From assembly GCF_028769735.1 (NCBI RefSeq), contig NC_088177.1, positions 17,300,599 to 17,364,598 on the forward strand: 64,000 nt of DNA, in the 5' to 3' direction. Source of the stretch: Zonotrichia leucophrys gambelii. Its lineage: Eukaryota > Chordata > Aves > Passeriformes > Passerellidae. Below are positions 45,950-64,000 of the stretch, in pieces; the stretch's first letter is position 1; every line of letters begins with the position of its first letter. The position numbers and the translations under genes were made by a program. The notes beneath the pieces are model-generated. The model was not told the DNA's origin. It worked only from the letters and a program-made list of their open reading frames with translations, and searched no databases.

Positions 45950-48900
45950 GGCTCGCACGGAGCATGTTTGACAATCTCTCAGTCATGTATGCAAGTGGAA
46001 GCAGGGTCTTCAGAGCCTCCTGAGAAGCAAACAGGAAAAAAAAAAAAAAGTTAAAAGACTCCAACCTGTGGTTTCAAGGACTCAAAATAGCCTAAAGCAT
46101 GGTTCAGAAATAAGTTGAAGTCAGAAAGAGTTCTAAAATAGTTGCAATTTGTTTGTCAAATTGATTTCCTCTGAAGCAATCCAACGAGCAAGAAATTTGC
46201 AAACATCCGTTTTATAATACATTTGTCATGAAGGCAATAATAGTAACGTAGCATAAGAGTTTAAGAGCTATGTATTTAATTTCAGCAGTGCACCAGTAGA
46301 GTTTCTGGGTTAATTCTGTTTGTGCCATGGCACTGCCAGTGAAATGGGTAATTGCTGTGTTTATTACAGTGCATAAGTCATGCAGTCACAGCAAGGCTTG
46401 CATTAAGATGAAAGTAAGGTAAATGAAGATAAGAAAGCAGAAAGCATTCTTGAAGAGTCTAGAATATGTCACACCATGTAGCTGGCACACTGAGGTACCT
46501 AATGAAAACATGTAACTCCTGCTTGCTTGAACTTCCATCTGGCTTTTTAGCACTTTGAGCTGTGGATATTTTTGACAAAAGCAGTCCAAAATCTTTACTC
46601 TCTCCCACAGAGTTCCACCATCTCGGCAGGGTTCCAGATCATACCCTTTCTTAATTATAAGATGATTTCAAATACATCTGTCAAATAAAAATACAACATG
46701 TGGACAGGATTGGTTTTGTTGAGAAGTGCTCTTTGTGCAGTATGAAAAGCAGGCAGCATTCCAAACATACCAAATGAGCCACAGAGTAAATTTAAATGAT
46801 GGCCACAATTAAGATGTTTTAGGTTATTATAGCACGTGGTGCCAAGAAGTAAATGACAGTGCTTATGTTTGTCTCCTTAGCTGCTTTTTTGTCTTTACTG
46901 ATGCTCTTCAGGATTTGCTCTACTCTCCCTTTAAGTTTTGAAAACCAAGTAAATACCAAAAATGCTTCATGACATGCATGTTATTGTACTCTTGGTTATC
47001 TGTTTCTATAATGCCATGGAAACATGAATGGCACTTAGAGAAGGGTATAATTGACAGGACTCCACCCTGAGGACTTTGGAATTTTACTTAGATACACCAC
47101 AACTGAGAAGGACAACAAAGGTGGAGGAGGGGAAATGGGTAGGCTGAAGGTCACAACAGTACAGGATCATGAACTATTATTATTCCTAATGTATACACCT
47201 GGTCTGTGGGATCATTAAAAAATAGCAATTAAAGGCGTTAGCTTCATAACTCCCATTCTTAGTTACTTCTTCTCTGGCTTACCTTGATAATCGGTTCATT
47301 ACAAAGCTGGCTCTTTTCAGCCTGTAGAGGCTTTCACGGAAAGAACGCTTCCCGCTTGATGAGCAGCCATTGAGCACGGCTGCGATGCACAGCCCCCGGT
47401 GATCAGAGGCACAGGTGTTCCAGGCTGCCAGCCTTGTGGGAAAAGCTCTGCTCCCTCAAGGAAGGCTGGTTTCAGCACAGGTCATGATGTCTGAAGAGAT
47501 GGCACCTACCTTTCTCAGCAGGGAACTGTGTCACTGACTGGGGACAAGCACACAACATTAAGAGCTGCACAGCTGGAAGCTCAGAGTGTCTGAGCCTTCT
47601 CCAACTCGCTTTTATTTAATATAGGTCATTTAAAAAAATCTTATCCCCCCCCATACTACAATCTCTGCACCACCTTCTCAGACAAGGCAATGCTCAGTGC
47701 AGTGGGAAATCTCTGGATTCCCCCCACCCAGCTGCCTCAGTGTCACTCAGCACAGGCTCCAGGCCAACTGCAGTGTTTACACCGAGGAAAAGTGAGTGAG
47801 TGAGTGAGTGAGTGAGTGAGTGAGTGAGTGAGTGAGTGAGTGAGTGAGTGCGTGATTGTGCCCTACGTGGCATCAGTTATCAGTGACCTGGATGAAAATA
47901 CCTCATGAGTCTGACATCAAGAATGTCAGAGAAGAGATTCTGAGAGGGCTCCAGTCCCAAAGCCTCACCTCTTCCCACAGCAGCTCTCCTTCAATGACTC
48001 CAGTTAGCTGGCACCACATCTCAAGCAGCAGCAAGAGAATGCAAAATCACCTTCTAGAAAAAGGTTTTTTTTTTTAAAAAATGGAAATGTCACTTTACTA
48101 TCAGGTTCTCCAGTTTGTGTAACACAAAGGAGAAGTGACAAGTGGCCATTTAACCATTCTCAGGCTGTGTCGTGTTGGGGAGAACCTTTGCCTAAGAACT
48201 GGTTAAAGACCAGTTTCTCCCACTCTAACCACTACCATCTCTTAGAAAAGAAGGAGGAAATATTTGGTGGGGCCCACTAACTTTTATTAAAGACAACAGA
48301 ATGCATTTCCCTGTGAAAAAGAGAGCTTTCCTGAGTTACAGCCACTGCTGGGAAGTATTTTGCTGTCAGCTCTGGTGCTTTGTTTGTCATAAGGGTTTTT
48401 TTTTTCGTATGTAGCTCTTATTCAAATTATGTTGCATATGGCTGAAGAATCCTTAATTTTCCCACTTCCAAAATCATGGTTTGTAATATGCCAAACTCCA
48501 CAGACCACCAGAAACCACTTAGCAAAGGAGATGTCAGAAAGAGTATCTTGTGGTCTCTCTAAAGGTTTTTAAATGCTGCAAAAAGACAGAATGCTCTAAA
48601 GGTACTCACTTCAAAAAGGATGTTACAGCATATTCAGAGGCACAATAAAAGAGACGTTTTACAAAGCGGATTTTGTAAGAAGATTTATTTTAATTAAGTG
48701 ATTTCATGATGAAACATGGTCTTAAACAAAATAGAAATCAGTATGAAAATAAAATTGTACACAGAAAATTCTTTTCCCCAAATGTTTTTGAGTAACAGGG
48801 AATACAACACAACAGTCCTGTATTCAAATTATGTAAATCTGTGAGCAGTCAAACATTATGGTACATTCCTTGAAGCCAGGCACAATGACACACATTGTGT

Positions 48901-51900
48901 GCCCCTGTAACACACTCAACACATTTTCTATCTCTCCTCTCTGCCTCGAAGAAAAAAAATCCTGAAACGTAATGCAATGTAAATAGGGAAAAGGAGGGAA
49001 ACATCTTAATGCTTGAAGCAGGTATTCCCCATTTAGTGTTTTGTGAAAGTCATGTACCAAATTCAGATGAAACTTAAACTGGCTTGTAGAAAGATAGAAA
49101 AACTTGGAATTGTATTTGATATACAGTCTTGTGAACACTTTAACTGAAAAGTATGGAAAGGATTAAAAAATACACCGTGTTCTACTTAAAGCTTAGAAAT
49201 AAATATGCACTCCATATTCTCAGTGCCTGAAATTCTTTAAAAACAAAGAACTTGGTATAAAATTATATCAAGTAATTGTCAAAAATGAGGAAGATGCACC
49301 TATAATCCTGTTAGATTCTGGATGCCTGCATCCCCACTACAAAAACTTGTAAAACTCTACACACTTTGAAACATGCTGAAAAACCCAAACTGTAACCTAG
49401 CAAGGGCAGGAACATCAACTGACTTGGGGGTAGCAGTATTCCACACCACATCCCTCATTACCACCTTCTCCTCTAAAAATCTTTCTTTCCATACTGTACC
49501 AGCCCTTACAAGTACAAATGTTCAGTCAATAATTCAAAAAGCAGCCTTGCTGATCAGGATTCATGGATGCCCTCAAGGCTACGTCATTCCCAGGAAAAAC
49601 AGCGTGCAAAGAAAAAGCATCCTTCACATGTGATTTATGTAGTTAATATTATCATAATTCTCCTCCTCCCTGCAATGCTGATAATAAACAGCAGTCTCCT
49701 GAGTGTTGCAGACTCATTGCAGAAAAATGTCCTGCTGAATGGAACTATTGAACCAGTATGGTTCAACATGGGAGTTGTCTTCTCATTTAGGACTTCAAGT
49801 TTATATAAACTCCTACCGTCTCAGTGACCATGTTGCAGAAGAAAACTCACAAGGAATTCCTCTCCTGACTCTCATATTCAATCATTCAACAGTCTTATCT
49901 TTCAGGTAAAAAAACCATGTCAACTTTTAGGTGCAGAAACCCATCATGAAACCCTCCCACCCTCTTACACAGTATTTTGTTTTTAAATAATGCCATTAGA
50001 GTGTGAATGGAATCAAGACTTGCATCTGCATGGGTAACATTACCTAGGTCATTGAGAAAATTCTAATTACCCTAAGTAAGCTTTGGAAGTGCCACCTCAA
50101 TCCTTCTCTTTGTGAAAATGCGTGGTCCTTATACAACCATAATGCAAATATCAAGTATCTTTAAAAAAAACCCCAAAATCTGCATTTTGACATATCTAAA
50201 TATTAGGGATTTGGCCCATCACATTGAAAAGGTAAAGTCACCATTGGTTGTGATGATTTAATCTTTTATCAGAAATGGTATCCTTTGCCAAATGCAGATA
50301 TAATAAACAGTCATTACTTGTACAAACATAAGACCACTTCCAGACACCACCCTTATTTTATTTAGAAGCCTTAGTTTTCCTGAAAACAGCCCCAATTAAA
50401 AAAAAACAACCCAGTCCCAATAAAACAAAACAGAAAAGACTAACCACATAGAAGTAAATTTTTTGATTGTGTACTTAGATTTTCAAATGCTAATAATCAG
50501 TTAAAGCATGTCCTGCAGTTGCAGTAACACCAATGTATTTCAGGATGAGCAGTCATTTTTTCCTAGGTGCATTATCATAGCCTAATTTTCAAGCAGGAAG
50601 TGTCCTGTTTTATATCCCAGGGCTCATCACAGCTCACTGTCCTGCTCCCTACCCTTGAAGTGCAGTCCTTTTTCTGAGCCTCCTCTCAGCCTTGTGCTCA
50701 CTCCAGCCTCCTCCACGGCTCTATCTCGTGTGCTGCGTGGAACTGCCCTGTCTTATCATTACAGCACCTACAATTACATTCCTGCTTAGAATTACTTATG
50801 AGGCTTCCCAGATTTATTTTCTTATTCATACAGTAATCTGCTTTAAAATTAGTGAGCTCCAACGTCTGACTGCAGTCAGCATGGCAATCAAATATGATGT
50901 CTCAGCAAAATCCTCTTTTATTGACCCTTATACTGCTGGATGGGCATTTCTAACTATGAAAAATGTAATCCTCACTTCAAATGGAAGATGTGGAATAGTC
51001 AGTGGAGTGTGTCATGAGCTGATTGTATTGCAAGTAACAGGCATCAGAGAAACAACGAGCTTTTGGGGAAAATCCAGCTCAAGGGCTGCATGAGAAAGCC
51101 TCCAGCTGTGGAAGGCACAGTCCTCACTACGGGAACAGATCTCGTGCTGCTGTGATTTCTGGATCAGCATCACCTGCCTCACTGCAAAGGCTCTGCACCC
51201 ACCTGGCCAACAGCCTGGGGCAGCCCATGGGGCCCACAAATTCTGGCAATATAAAACATTGCAAGCAAAATCCCCTGCCTCATTAATTCTGCAAAACCAA
51301 AACCAAAAGACATTTTACCCTTGGATGTCTAATCAACTGTTTTCAAAACCACTTTTATGACTATTTTTATTGAACAGCTCAGTCTTGATGTCAGAGTAAC
51401 AGTCATCCTGTTGACTGGACTGAGGGAGCTGCTTTTGAAAGCAAACCCAAACCAGAGTCTTACTGTGATACTACAGCTCCAGTCAGTGTAGGTGGTCAGC
51501 AATTGTCTCTGGGTGATTGCAGGATTATGTGCAATCAAAAGGGACAGGATGGATGGCTTTGGAAGGCAGCCCAGAATAAGGGAGACCAGAGTCCTGTGGC
51601 GTTCTCTAGGTCTATACATTTAAAAGCTAATGATGTCAGCACAAAGGGATGTTAAATTAGTTGAACAATATACCTCCTGAGTGCTTAACAAAAGCCTCCA
51701 AGTAGGCAAGGCTTTTTCTAACACGAGCTGAATGAGAAGCCGCTTGAAGTTCTGAAAACAAGAAACAACTGAAAACCAAAAGATAAAGTTTCATTATTCA
51801 GAAGTTTTTTAATGGGTGAAAGGATTGAGAGCAGCGTAGCTCAGCTCCCTTTCACATCCATCACAGCTTTGAGAAATTTGTCAGAATACATCTCTAGTTA

Positions 51901-54900
51901 AAATTTTAGTATCATTATTCTGCAATGTAATCTGAAAGGAAACAAGTTCAGATTTTGAAATATTGACTTAGAAAGGGGCTAATCAATAGGTGTAGCAACT
52001 ATTTCACACAGTCCTCAGGAGGTATTTTTAAATGCATTTAGAATACATACAGACACTTCAACGGATTGTAACCATTCCAGGAGTCCTTGACTGTAATCCT
52101 TTTACAAAAAATCAGGAGGAACCTTTCTAAACAGTGGCCAGAAGCTCAGTAATACAAAACAGAATTATCAAATAATCATGGTTTCACCTTAAAATACCTA
52201 CAGAGTAATATGGCTCTGAGCAAAATCTATGAAGTAAAGTCCTAAAGGAAAATATTTAGTAAAAATACTACAAATGTTTAAGTAAAAAATATTTCACAGC
52301 AATGAATATCCCAAATAGTAGTAGCCTAATGCCGAAATTAGTCAGTCTAAAGCTGAACAGAAGCACTATGAAGTTCACGGTCTATTTGGAAGACATGCAA
52401 AATGTGAATCACATCTTTCATTGTGAAAATTCTGTGTTTGGAGGGTCAGCATTGTAATTCTGCATACTGCTAACTGATGTGGGTTATGCTGCCTTTAGTA
52501 AAGTTATTATTTTCCTCTACTATTTACCTAACATATATTTAGTTTTCCAGCAAATAAGTAATTTCAAATTCGACCCCCAAAATTTTTTTATTGCAAAATA
52601 TTTAGGCAAAAGGTTAAACTAGACCAAGAGCAGCCACTGTCATTGCACTAACAAAATCATAAAAAATTTTCTACTTAAACTGATGAGGCAGTCAGCATTT
52701 CTGCAGTTCTGCTTTATAGCACATAATTGAGCCAAAACACAAACAGTTTAAGAAGCCAGCTTTGAGTATTTTTCTGAAATTTTGCTTGGAGTTCAACTGC
52801 TTGCCTAGAGAGAAAAGGATGAGAAGGGAAAACAACAGTAGATGAAAGCTACATTTGCAGTCTTATGACTGGAGAGCAACCTTCTTCTCAATTCCCATTG
52901 GTGCTAACAGGAATATATTAACCCTCCACATAAAAATAGTGGCAGGAAAACCAACACTATTAGTATAATTTAATGCAGATAAGTTTCATTCACTGAAAAG
53001 AAGTAACTTGCTTTATGCTATGGGACATGAACTTACACTGGCCATTCAAACACAGCTGCTGAAGTTTCCCTGATGTGAACAGGGATTCCCTCAGTCCAGC
53101 TCCATAAAACTCTGCAGCTATCACTGCAGAAACTCAGTAAACATCTGGAATTTATACTGCTGAGATTACATTTAACAACCAGATGATACCATTGCAAATG
53201 CTCCAGAAGGAATTTTTTTAAAAAACTTTTTTTAAAGGATTAAAAATACGTAAGAAACCACAAACCTCTTCTGTTTCCTATAATTTCAAACAGAGCAAAC
53301 TACCAGTCGGCTGCTCTGCCAGTCCAGCTCCGAGCAGAAGCTGTGTGTGATGTCCTGCCAGGGCACTGCTGCCCAGATTCCCGGTTCCCCGAGATTGCAG
53401 CTATTCCCCGCCCCCGTGCCCCGGGGCTGCCATGTGCAGCTCATGTGGTGCTGCCCCTGAGCAGCCTTGCCTGGGAACGCACAACAGCTCACCCCACTTA
53501 CTCTCTAAGCCATGCTAGCATTCTTCATGGTAAGGTCAGTACAGAAGAATGAAAACGATGTTTAAAAGCAAAAGGAGGGAAATGTTTGATGAATACCAAG
53601 AAAAAACAGCAGGCAGGGAGTGGGTGGGGAAGAAGTTCTGGATGGAAAGGCTTTCCTGTCCTGCCCTGCCAGGTGCTGCTGGCAGTGTGACAGAGGTGGC
53701 AGATGGCTGTGCCCTGCTGCTGTGGGCAAAGGCACCACTCCCCTCACTGCTGCTGGCCCACAGACTCTCAATGGTGACTGCTACAGCAGGTGCCCCACTG
53801 CACAGCTTCATTGATTCCAAGCTTTTGTGGTGTATTTAGGAGCGTTCTGGCTGTAACCTGACTGCCAGCAGTGCCAGGTGAGCAGAGCCCACCTCTTCTG
53901 GGCTGGCACACTGTGACCTGGGGAGAGAGGCCCTGCCCTGGCAGGTGGGGCACAGAGGCCACTCCGCTGCCAGCCTGCCCAGCCTGCAGTGACCTGGGAG
54001 CTGCTTTCTGGCTGGTGATGTGTGGCTCCACTTCCCAGCAGAGCAGGAAACATGGGCTGCAGGAAACAGTTCCTGCAGGGACATCCCCTGCCAGCCTCTG
54101 TGTGATGGAGATGCTGCAGGTTAAGTTAGTATGAGCTGTCATTGGCTGAAGGGATTCTTCTGTCCACTTTTCTCCTTCCTAAATGCAAAGCTCCTTAGCA
54201 CCATCTGGAAAAGCTCCAAGGAAATACAGAGCTTTGGAAGGGCTCCCCAGCCTTGCTCTGTGTGGGCCCTCATCCCTGCTACACTGTCATATGCAATATA
54301 GCATTGTGGTTGCCTGCTGCAGTCAGCTGCAGGACATGAAAGCTGGCTTTCCCTTGGGACACATTAAATGGGAATGGCTTCCAAAACCAAAGGGAGAACA
54401 TTCCAAGCAGTTGCCAGGAGATGTGGGTATCTGACTAAGCTCAGGCTTCCCCTCCTCTCCTCTACTCCCTCCTTGCTAATCCCTTAGAGCAGCAGCATCC
54501 CTCACACATCACAAAGAGCCAAGTGCTCGAGGCAGCACAGGGAGCTGTACCCAGCTGACACCTCAGCCTTCCCACAGCGCTTTTCTGGAGTCCCCCAGGG
54601 GATGTTGGCAGCACAGGAGGAAGCAGCAACTTCTCCTTAGTCTCTCTTGGCTTTAGTGCTACGAAGACTCTGGATTTTTTAAAAATTTATCTGTTTTCTA
54701 ACTGACATCTGCCCCACTCGTGACCCTCTCACATCTTCACAGAATATTGGATTATCATGGCTGATTTCAGTTATTTTTACATGCATAAATACAGAACAAA
54801 TGGGTGCAGTAGATATATTTAAATAAAAATTGACAAGATGCATTTATTGTTTTCGTTTTATACAAAAGCATAACTTAAAAGGCAAACTAGTATAAACTTA

Positions 54901-57387
54901 CTTTGTGCCAAATATTTAAACTTTTCATTCCAAAGAGTATCTGGTTCAAAACTTGTAGATACAGTTTCCACCTGGGAAATCTCTTTTTTAAGACCACAGA
55001 TAACACAGTATTGTAAAATGAAAATTCTGTAGTCCCTCAACCAATCAGAAGTTGCATTCTGCTCTGAGTGCCAGACTTTTAGCTACTCAGTGAATGGATC
55101 CCATGAAACATGAGCCATGCTGGAGTGACCTGCTGAAAAGTCAGTTTGCCTACTGCTCGTTCATGTTCTGAAGAGAGATGTGCATTAGGACCCGTGACAT
55201 GCAATCTTAGCAAAGACTGATAAATATACGTGTAGAAACAGGGCGATGTGTTTGGATTTTTCTTTGCTACTTCATACCAGCCAGAAGTAGCCTAAGAAAA
55301 CCTAAGTTACTTAAGAGAGTCCCAGATGTCATGCAGAAGCTCAATTATCCTTGAAATAAAAGAATGCTTTTGCCCTGATTTTGCTTTTCCTTAGCACATG
55401 TGCCATTTCCTCAGTGAGTCTGAAGGGTTTTCTCAGTCACCACCACAGCTGCAGCTGCCTTTGCCTCGGGGGGTGGCTGGCAGTCTCTGCTGACGACATC
55501 TCCAGGGACGCTCGCCTCTGCTGGAACAAACCTCCCACCAGAACAAGCAGGCACCTCCCTCAGACGCCCCTTCAAGAGCCGCCAAAGCGAGCAGGTTACT
55601 TCAAAAGCTACCTTCCCCACAGAACAGAGCTCGCCGTGCTGCAGCACTACCAAAGGGCTAGCACAGAGCTGGATTCGTGTTCTCGTCATCCAGTGTCCAA
55701 GAGCAACTCCTGCCATTTGAAAATGTGGTGGATGCAGCGCGTGACGGCAGCTGTGCGAGAAATGGGGCACAGCTGCACGAGTGTTCCACAAGACCATCTG
55801 GAGGAAAAGTACCAAAAATAGAAGCGAGCAAGCCTCGAGTATTTCAGCAAAATTAAGCATAAAGAAATCGGTGTCCATGCAGTGTTTGATATGCCATAGA
55901 AACTGCTGCAAATAACATTGGATAAGAAAACTATTTATCAGTGAAAATGCAAGCTTGGACACTACAAACAGTTTACATCTTGTAGGTGTTCACTGATACA
56001 GGACAGTGGCATTATGACCAGTGGCTCACCTTAAAGAAGTTATTCATGGTTTTCCAAATGAGCTAGTGTTTTACAGTGCTGTACAAATAAAAAGTTGTGG
56101 GGAGCATATGAAATATCTGTATTAAATTCCACTGCATTAAGTTATCCAATGCATGAAAAATGACCCAGATGCATTTAAAATAAATGCATATTACAATATC
56201 ACATATAGTATTATAAAATTATTACTTATGTGCACAGTCCTGATATCTATAGACATGGCACTGTGAAGAAAGCCTGGTTCCTAAGCATTTTTATAGATAT
56301 TTGATAGTGATGCAATTTGCTATCAGTCAGATCATAATGTCCCTTCAACTTTGGTACATTCAGTGCAAAATATTTTTGGGAGTTTTTTTTTACTCTTATA
56401 AAAATAAAAGGCATTTTTTTCCCTGGAGAGTGCTTAAAGAATAAACACTAGCAGAATGTCTGTTCAAGCATGGAAAGTGACAAAACAGAAATAACACTTT
56501 TGTTTGCTTGTTTCCTGTTTACACTCTAAGAAACATAATATAACGAACCTATAAAAATAAACAGAAGTCACTGTGTTAGGGTTTTTTTCCTGATATGCTG
56601 AGATAAATTGCTAGTTTCTTCTTAAAATAGTTTCCATGCAGTATAAAGCATAAAATCAGTCTTATTAAGTTAATAAGTTCATTGTAACAGCTCATATTTT
56701 GTCATACACACCACTGGCAAATGCATTTCCACAAACCTCCTCAATGCACAAGCTGTTGTTACATCCTTTGTTGCTGATTTTCCTTCCAACTCGCTTCTGC
56801 CCTAGGAACTGGAGCTCTATGGTGTTCTCCATGCAGGCACTCGTAGTCTTAGGTAAAGCAAGACTATGCTGTTATAACATATGGCATAAAGTAATGTACC
56901 TTCATGAATTAAAAAAAAAAAAAAAAGAATTTATAAAAGTTCAGTTGTATGCTTTTTTTGATAATTTACTGGTTAGGTAAGGGACTGAATGATTTCACAT
57001 TTTGACTTGAATTTTCTATTGAACAACTTTGATGAAATCCAGTCCTTGGGTACATGTCAGTTTTGCAGTAGCCAAATGGATCACAACATGGCATCACGTT
57101 TCTGGTTTGCTCAGAACATGAACTTAAGAAGTGTAGCCATCCCAAAACCCCATGGATTGCAAGACTTGGCTTTCCCTGCACACCAGGCACACTCTAGTTT
57201 CACTGTTGAGAATTCTGCCACTACCACAATGCTTTTTAATTGCTTCACAAGCTCCTTCGTGGAACCTCATTATTTGAATTGCACCATGAAACAATTTTCC
57301 TCTAGGGAATCCAATACAAAAGTTCATTCATTCCTTGAGAAGACAGATCCACAAAAGTCCAATGAGCTGGGCACTGTGGTTTGTGTA
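45950..57387 (-). other. HECW2 3' UTR and HECW2-STK17B intergenic region
   Basis: No coding exon seen. HECW2 mRNAs have a long 3' UTR in mammals, so part of this stretch is probably UTR running left from 57387. Minus-strand AATAAA-type signals (TTTATT on plus) occur near 54840, 51366 and 48684; I cannot say which is used. Notable contents are a GC-rich block at 53300-54650, a CpG-containing block at 55480-55840 and the GAGT microsatellite at 47791-47850. Confidence 0.5.
47791..47850 (+). repeat. (GAGT)n microsatellite, 15 uninterrupted units
   Basis: A perfect tetranucleotide run of 60 bases, ending in an imperfect gcgtgattg. It lies between HECW2 and STK17B. Confidence 0.98.

Positions 57388-64000
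<6,613 letters not shown>

Noticed and set aside
55381..55962. 146- and 183-codon frames on opposite strands
   Set aside because: No homology, and in the likely HECW2 3' UTR. Kept only as a composition finding.

Overview
This window looks like avian nuclear DNA. It is AT-rich with sharp CpG islands, carries several CR1-type LINE fragments (the main avian retroposon family), and has multi-exon vertebrate genes with GT-AG introns. The gene order (dynein heavy chain, STK17B, HECW2, all on the minus strand) matches the human 2q32 order DNAH7-STK17B-HECW2 as I know it. I cannot name the species.

Layout, left to right. (1) About 0.4-15 kb, and perhaps to the CpG island near 26 kb: a decayed axonemal dynein heavy-chain gene on the minus strand, probably DNAH7. 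I found six collinear exon remnants: a segment just before AAA1 at 14.7 kb, a segment before AAA6 at 8.7 kb, and four C-terminal-third segments between 4.3 and 0.4 kb. They carry in-frame TGA codons and frameshifts but often keep splice sites and recognisable dynein motifs. (2) 5.3-7.9 kb, plus strand: an intact four-exon survivin-family gene (183 codons, BIRC5.1 type) sitting antisense inside what was a dynein intron. (3) 25.9-26.5 kb: a CpG island with no intact gene attached, placed where the dynein promoter would be expected. (4) 28-29.7 kb: CR1 copies. (5) 32.3-45.2 kb, minus strand: a complete STK17B (DRAK2) gene with seven coding exons, 372 codons, and a CpG-island promoter at 44.9-45.9 kb. 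(6) 57.4-63.1 kb, minus strand: the last two coding exons of HECW2, including the HECT catalytic cysteine and the stop codon. The region left of the stop is its probable long 3' UTR and then intergenic DNA.

The genes have no evident shared pathway. STK17B is an apoptosis and lymphocyte-signalling kinase, HECW2 a ubiquitin ligase, and the survivin-like gene a BIR protein of the chromosomal-passenger type. The most interesting feature is the combination of a dead ciliary motor gene hosting an intact, divergent survivin paralogue. The paralogue's BIR domain has an unusual zinc-ligand spacing and changed positions in the predicted histone-reading pocket.

Limits: exon boundaries come from reading GT/AG sites and family motifs by eye. 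No alignment, expression or comparative data were used. More dynein remnants may be present that I did not recognise.
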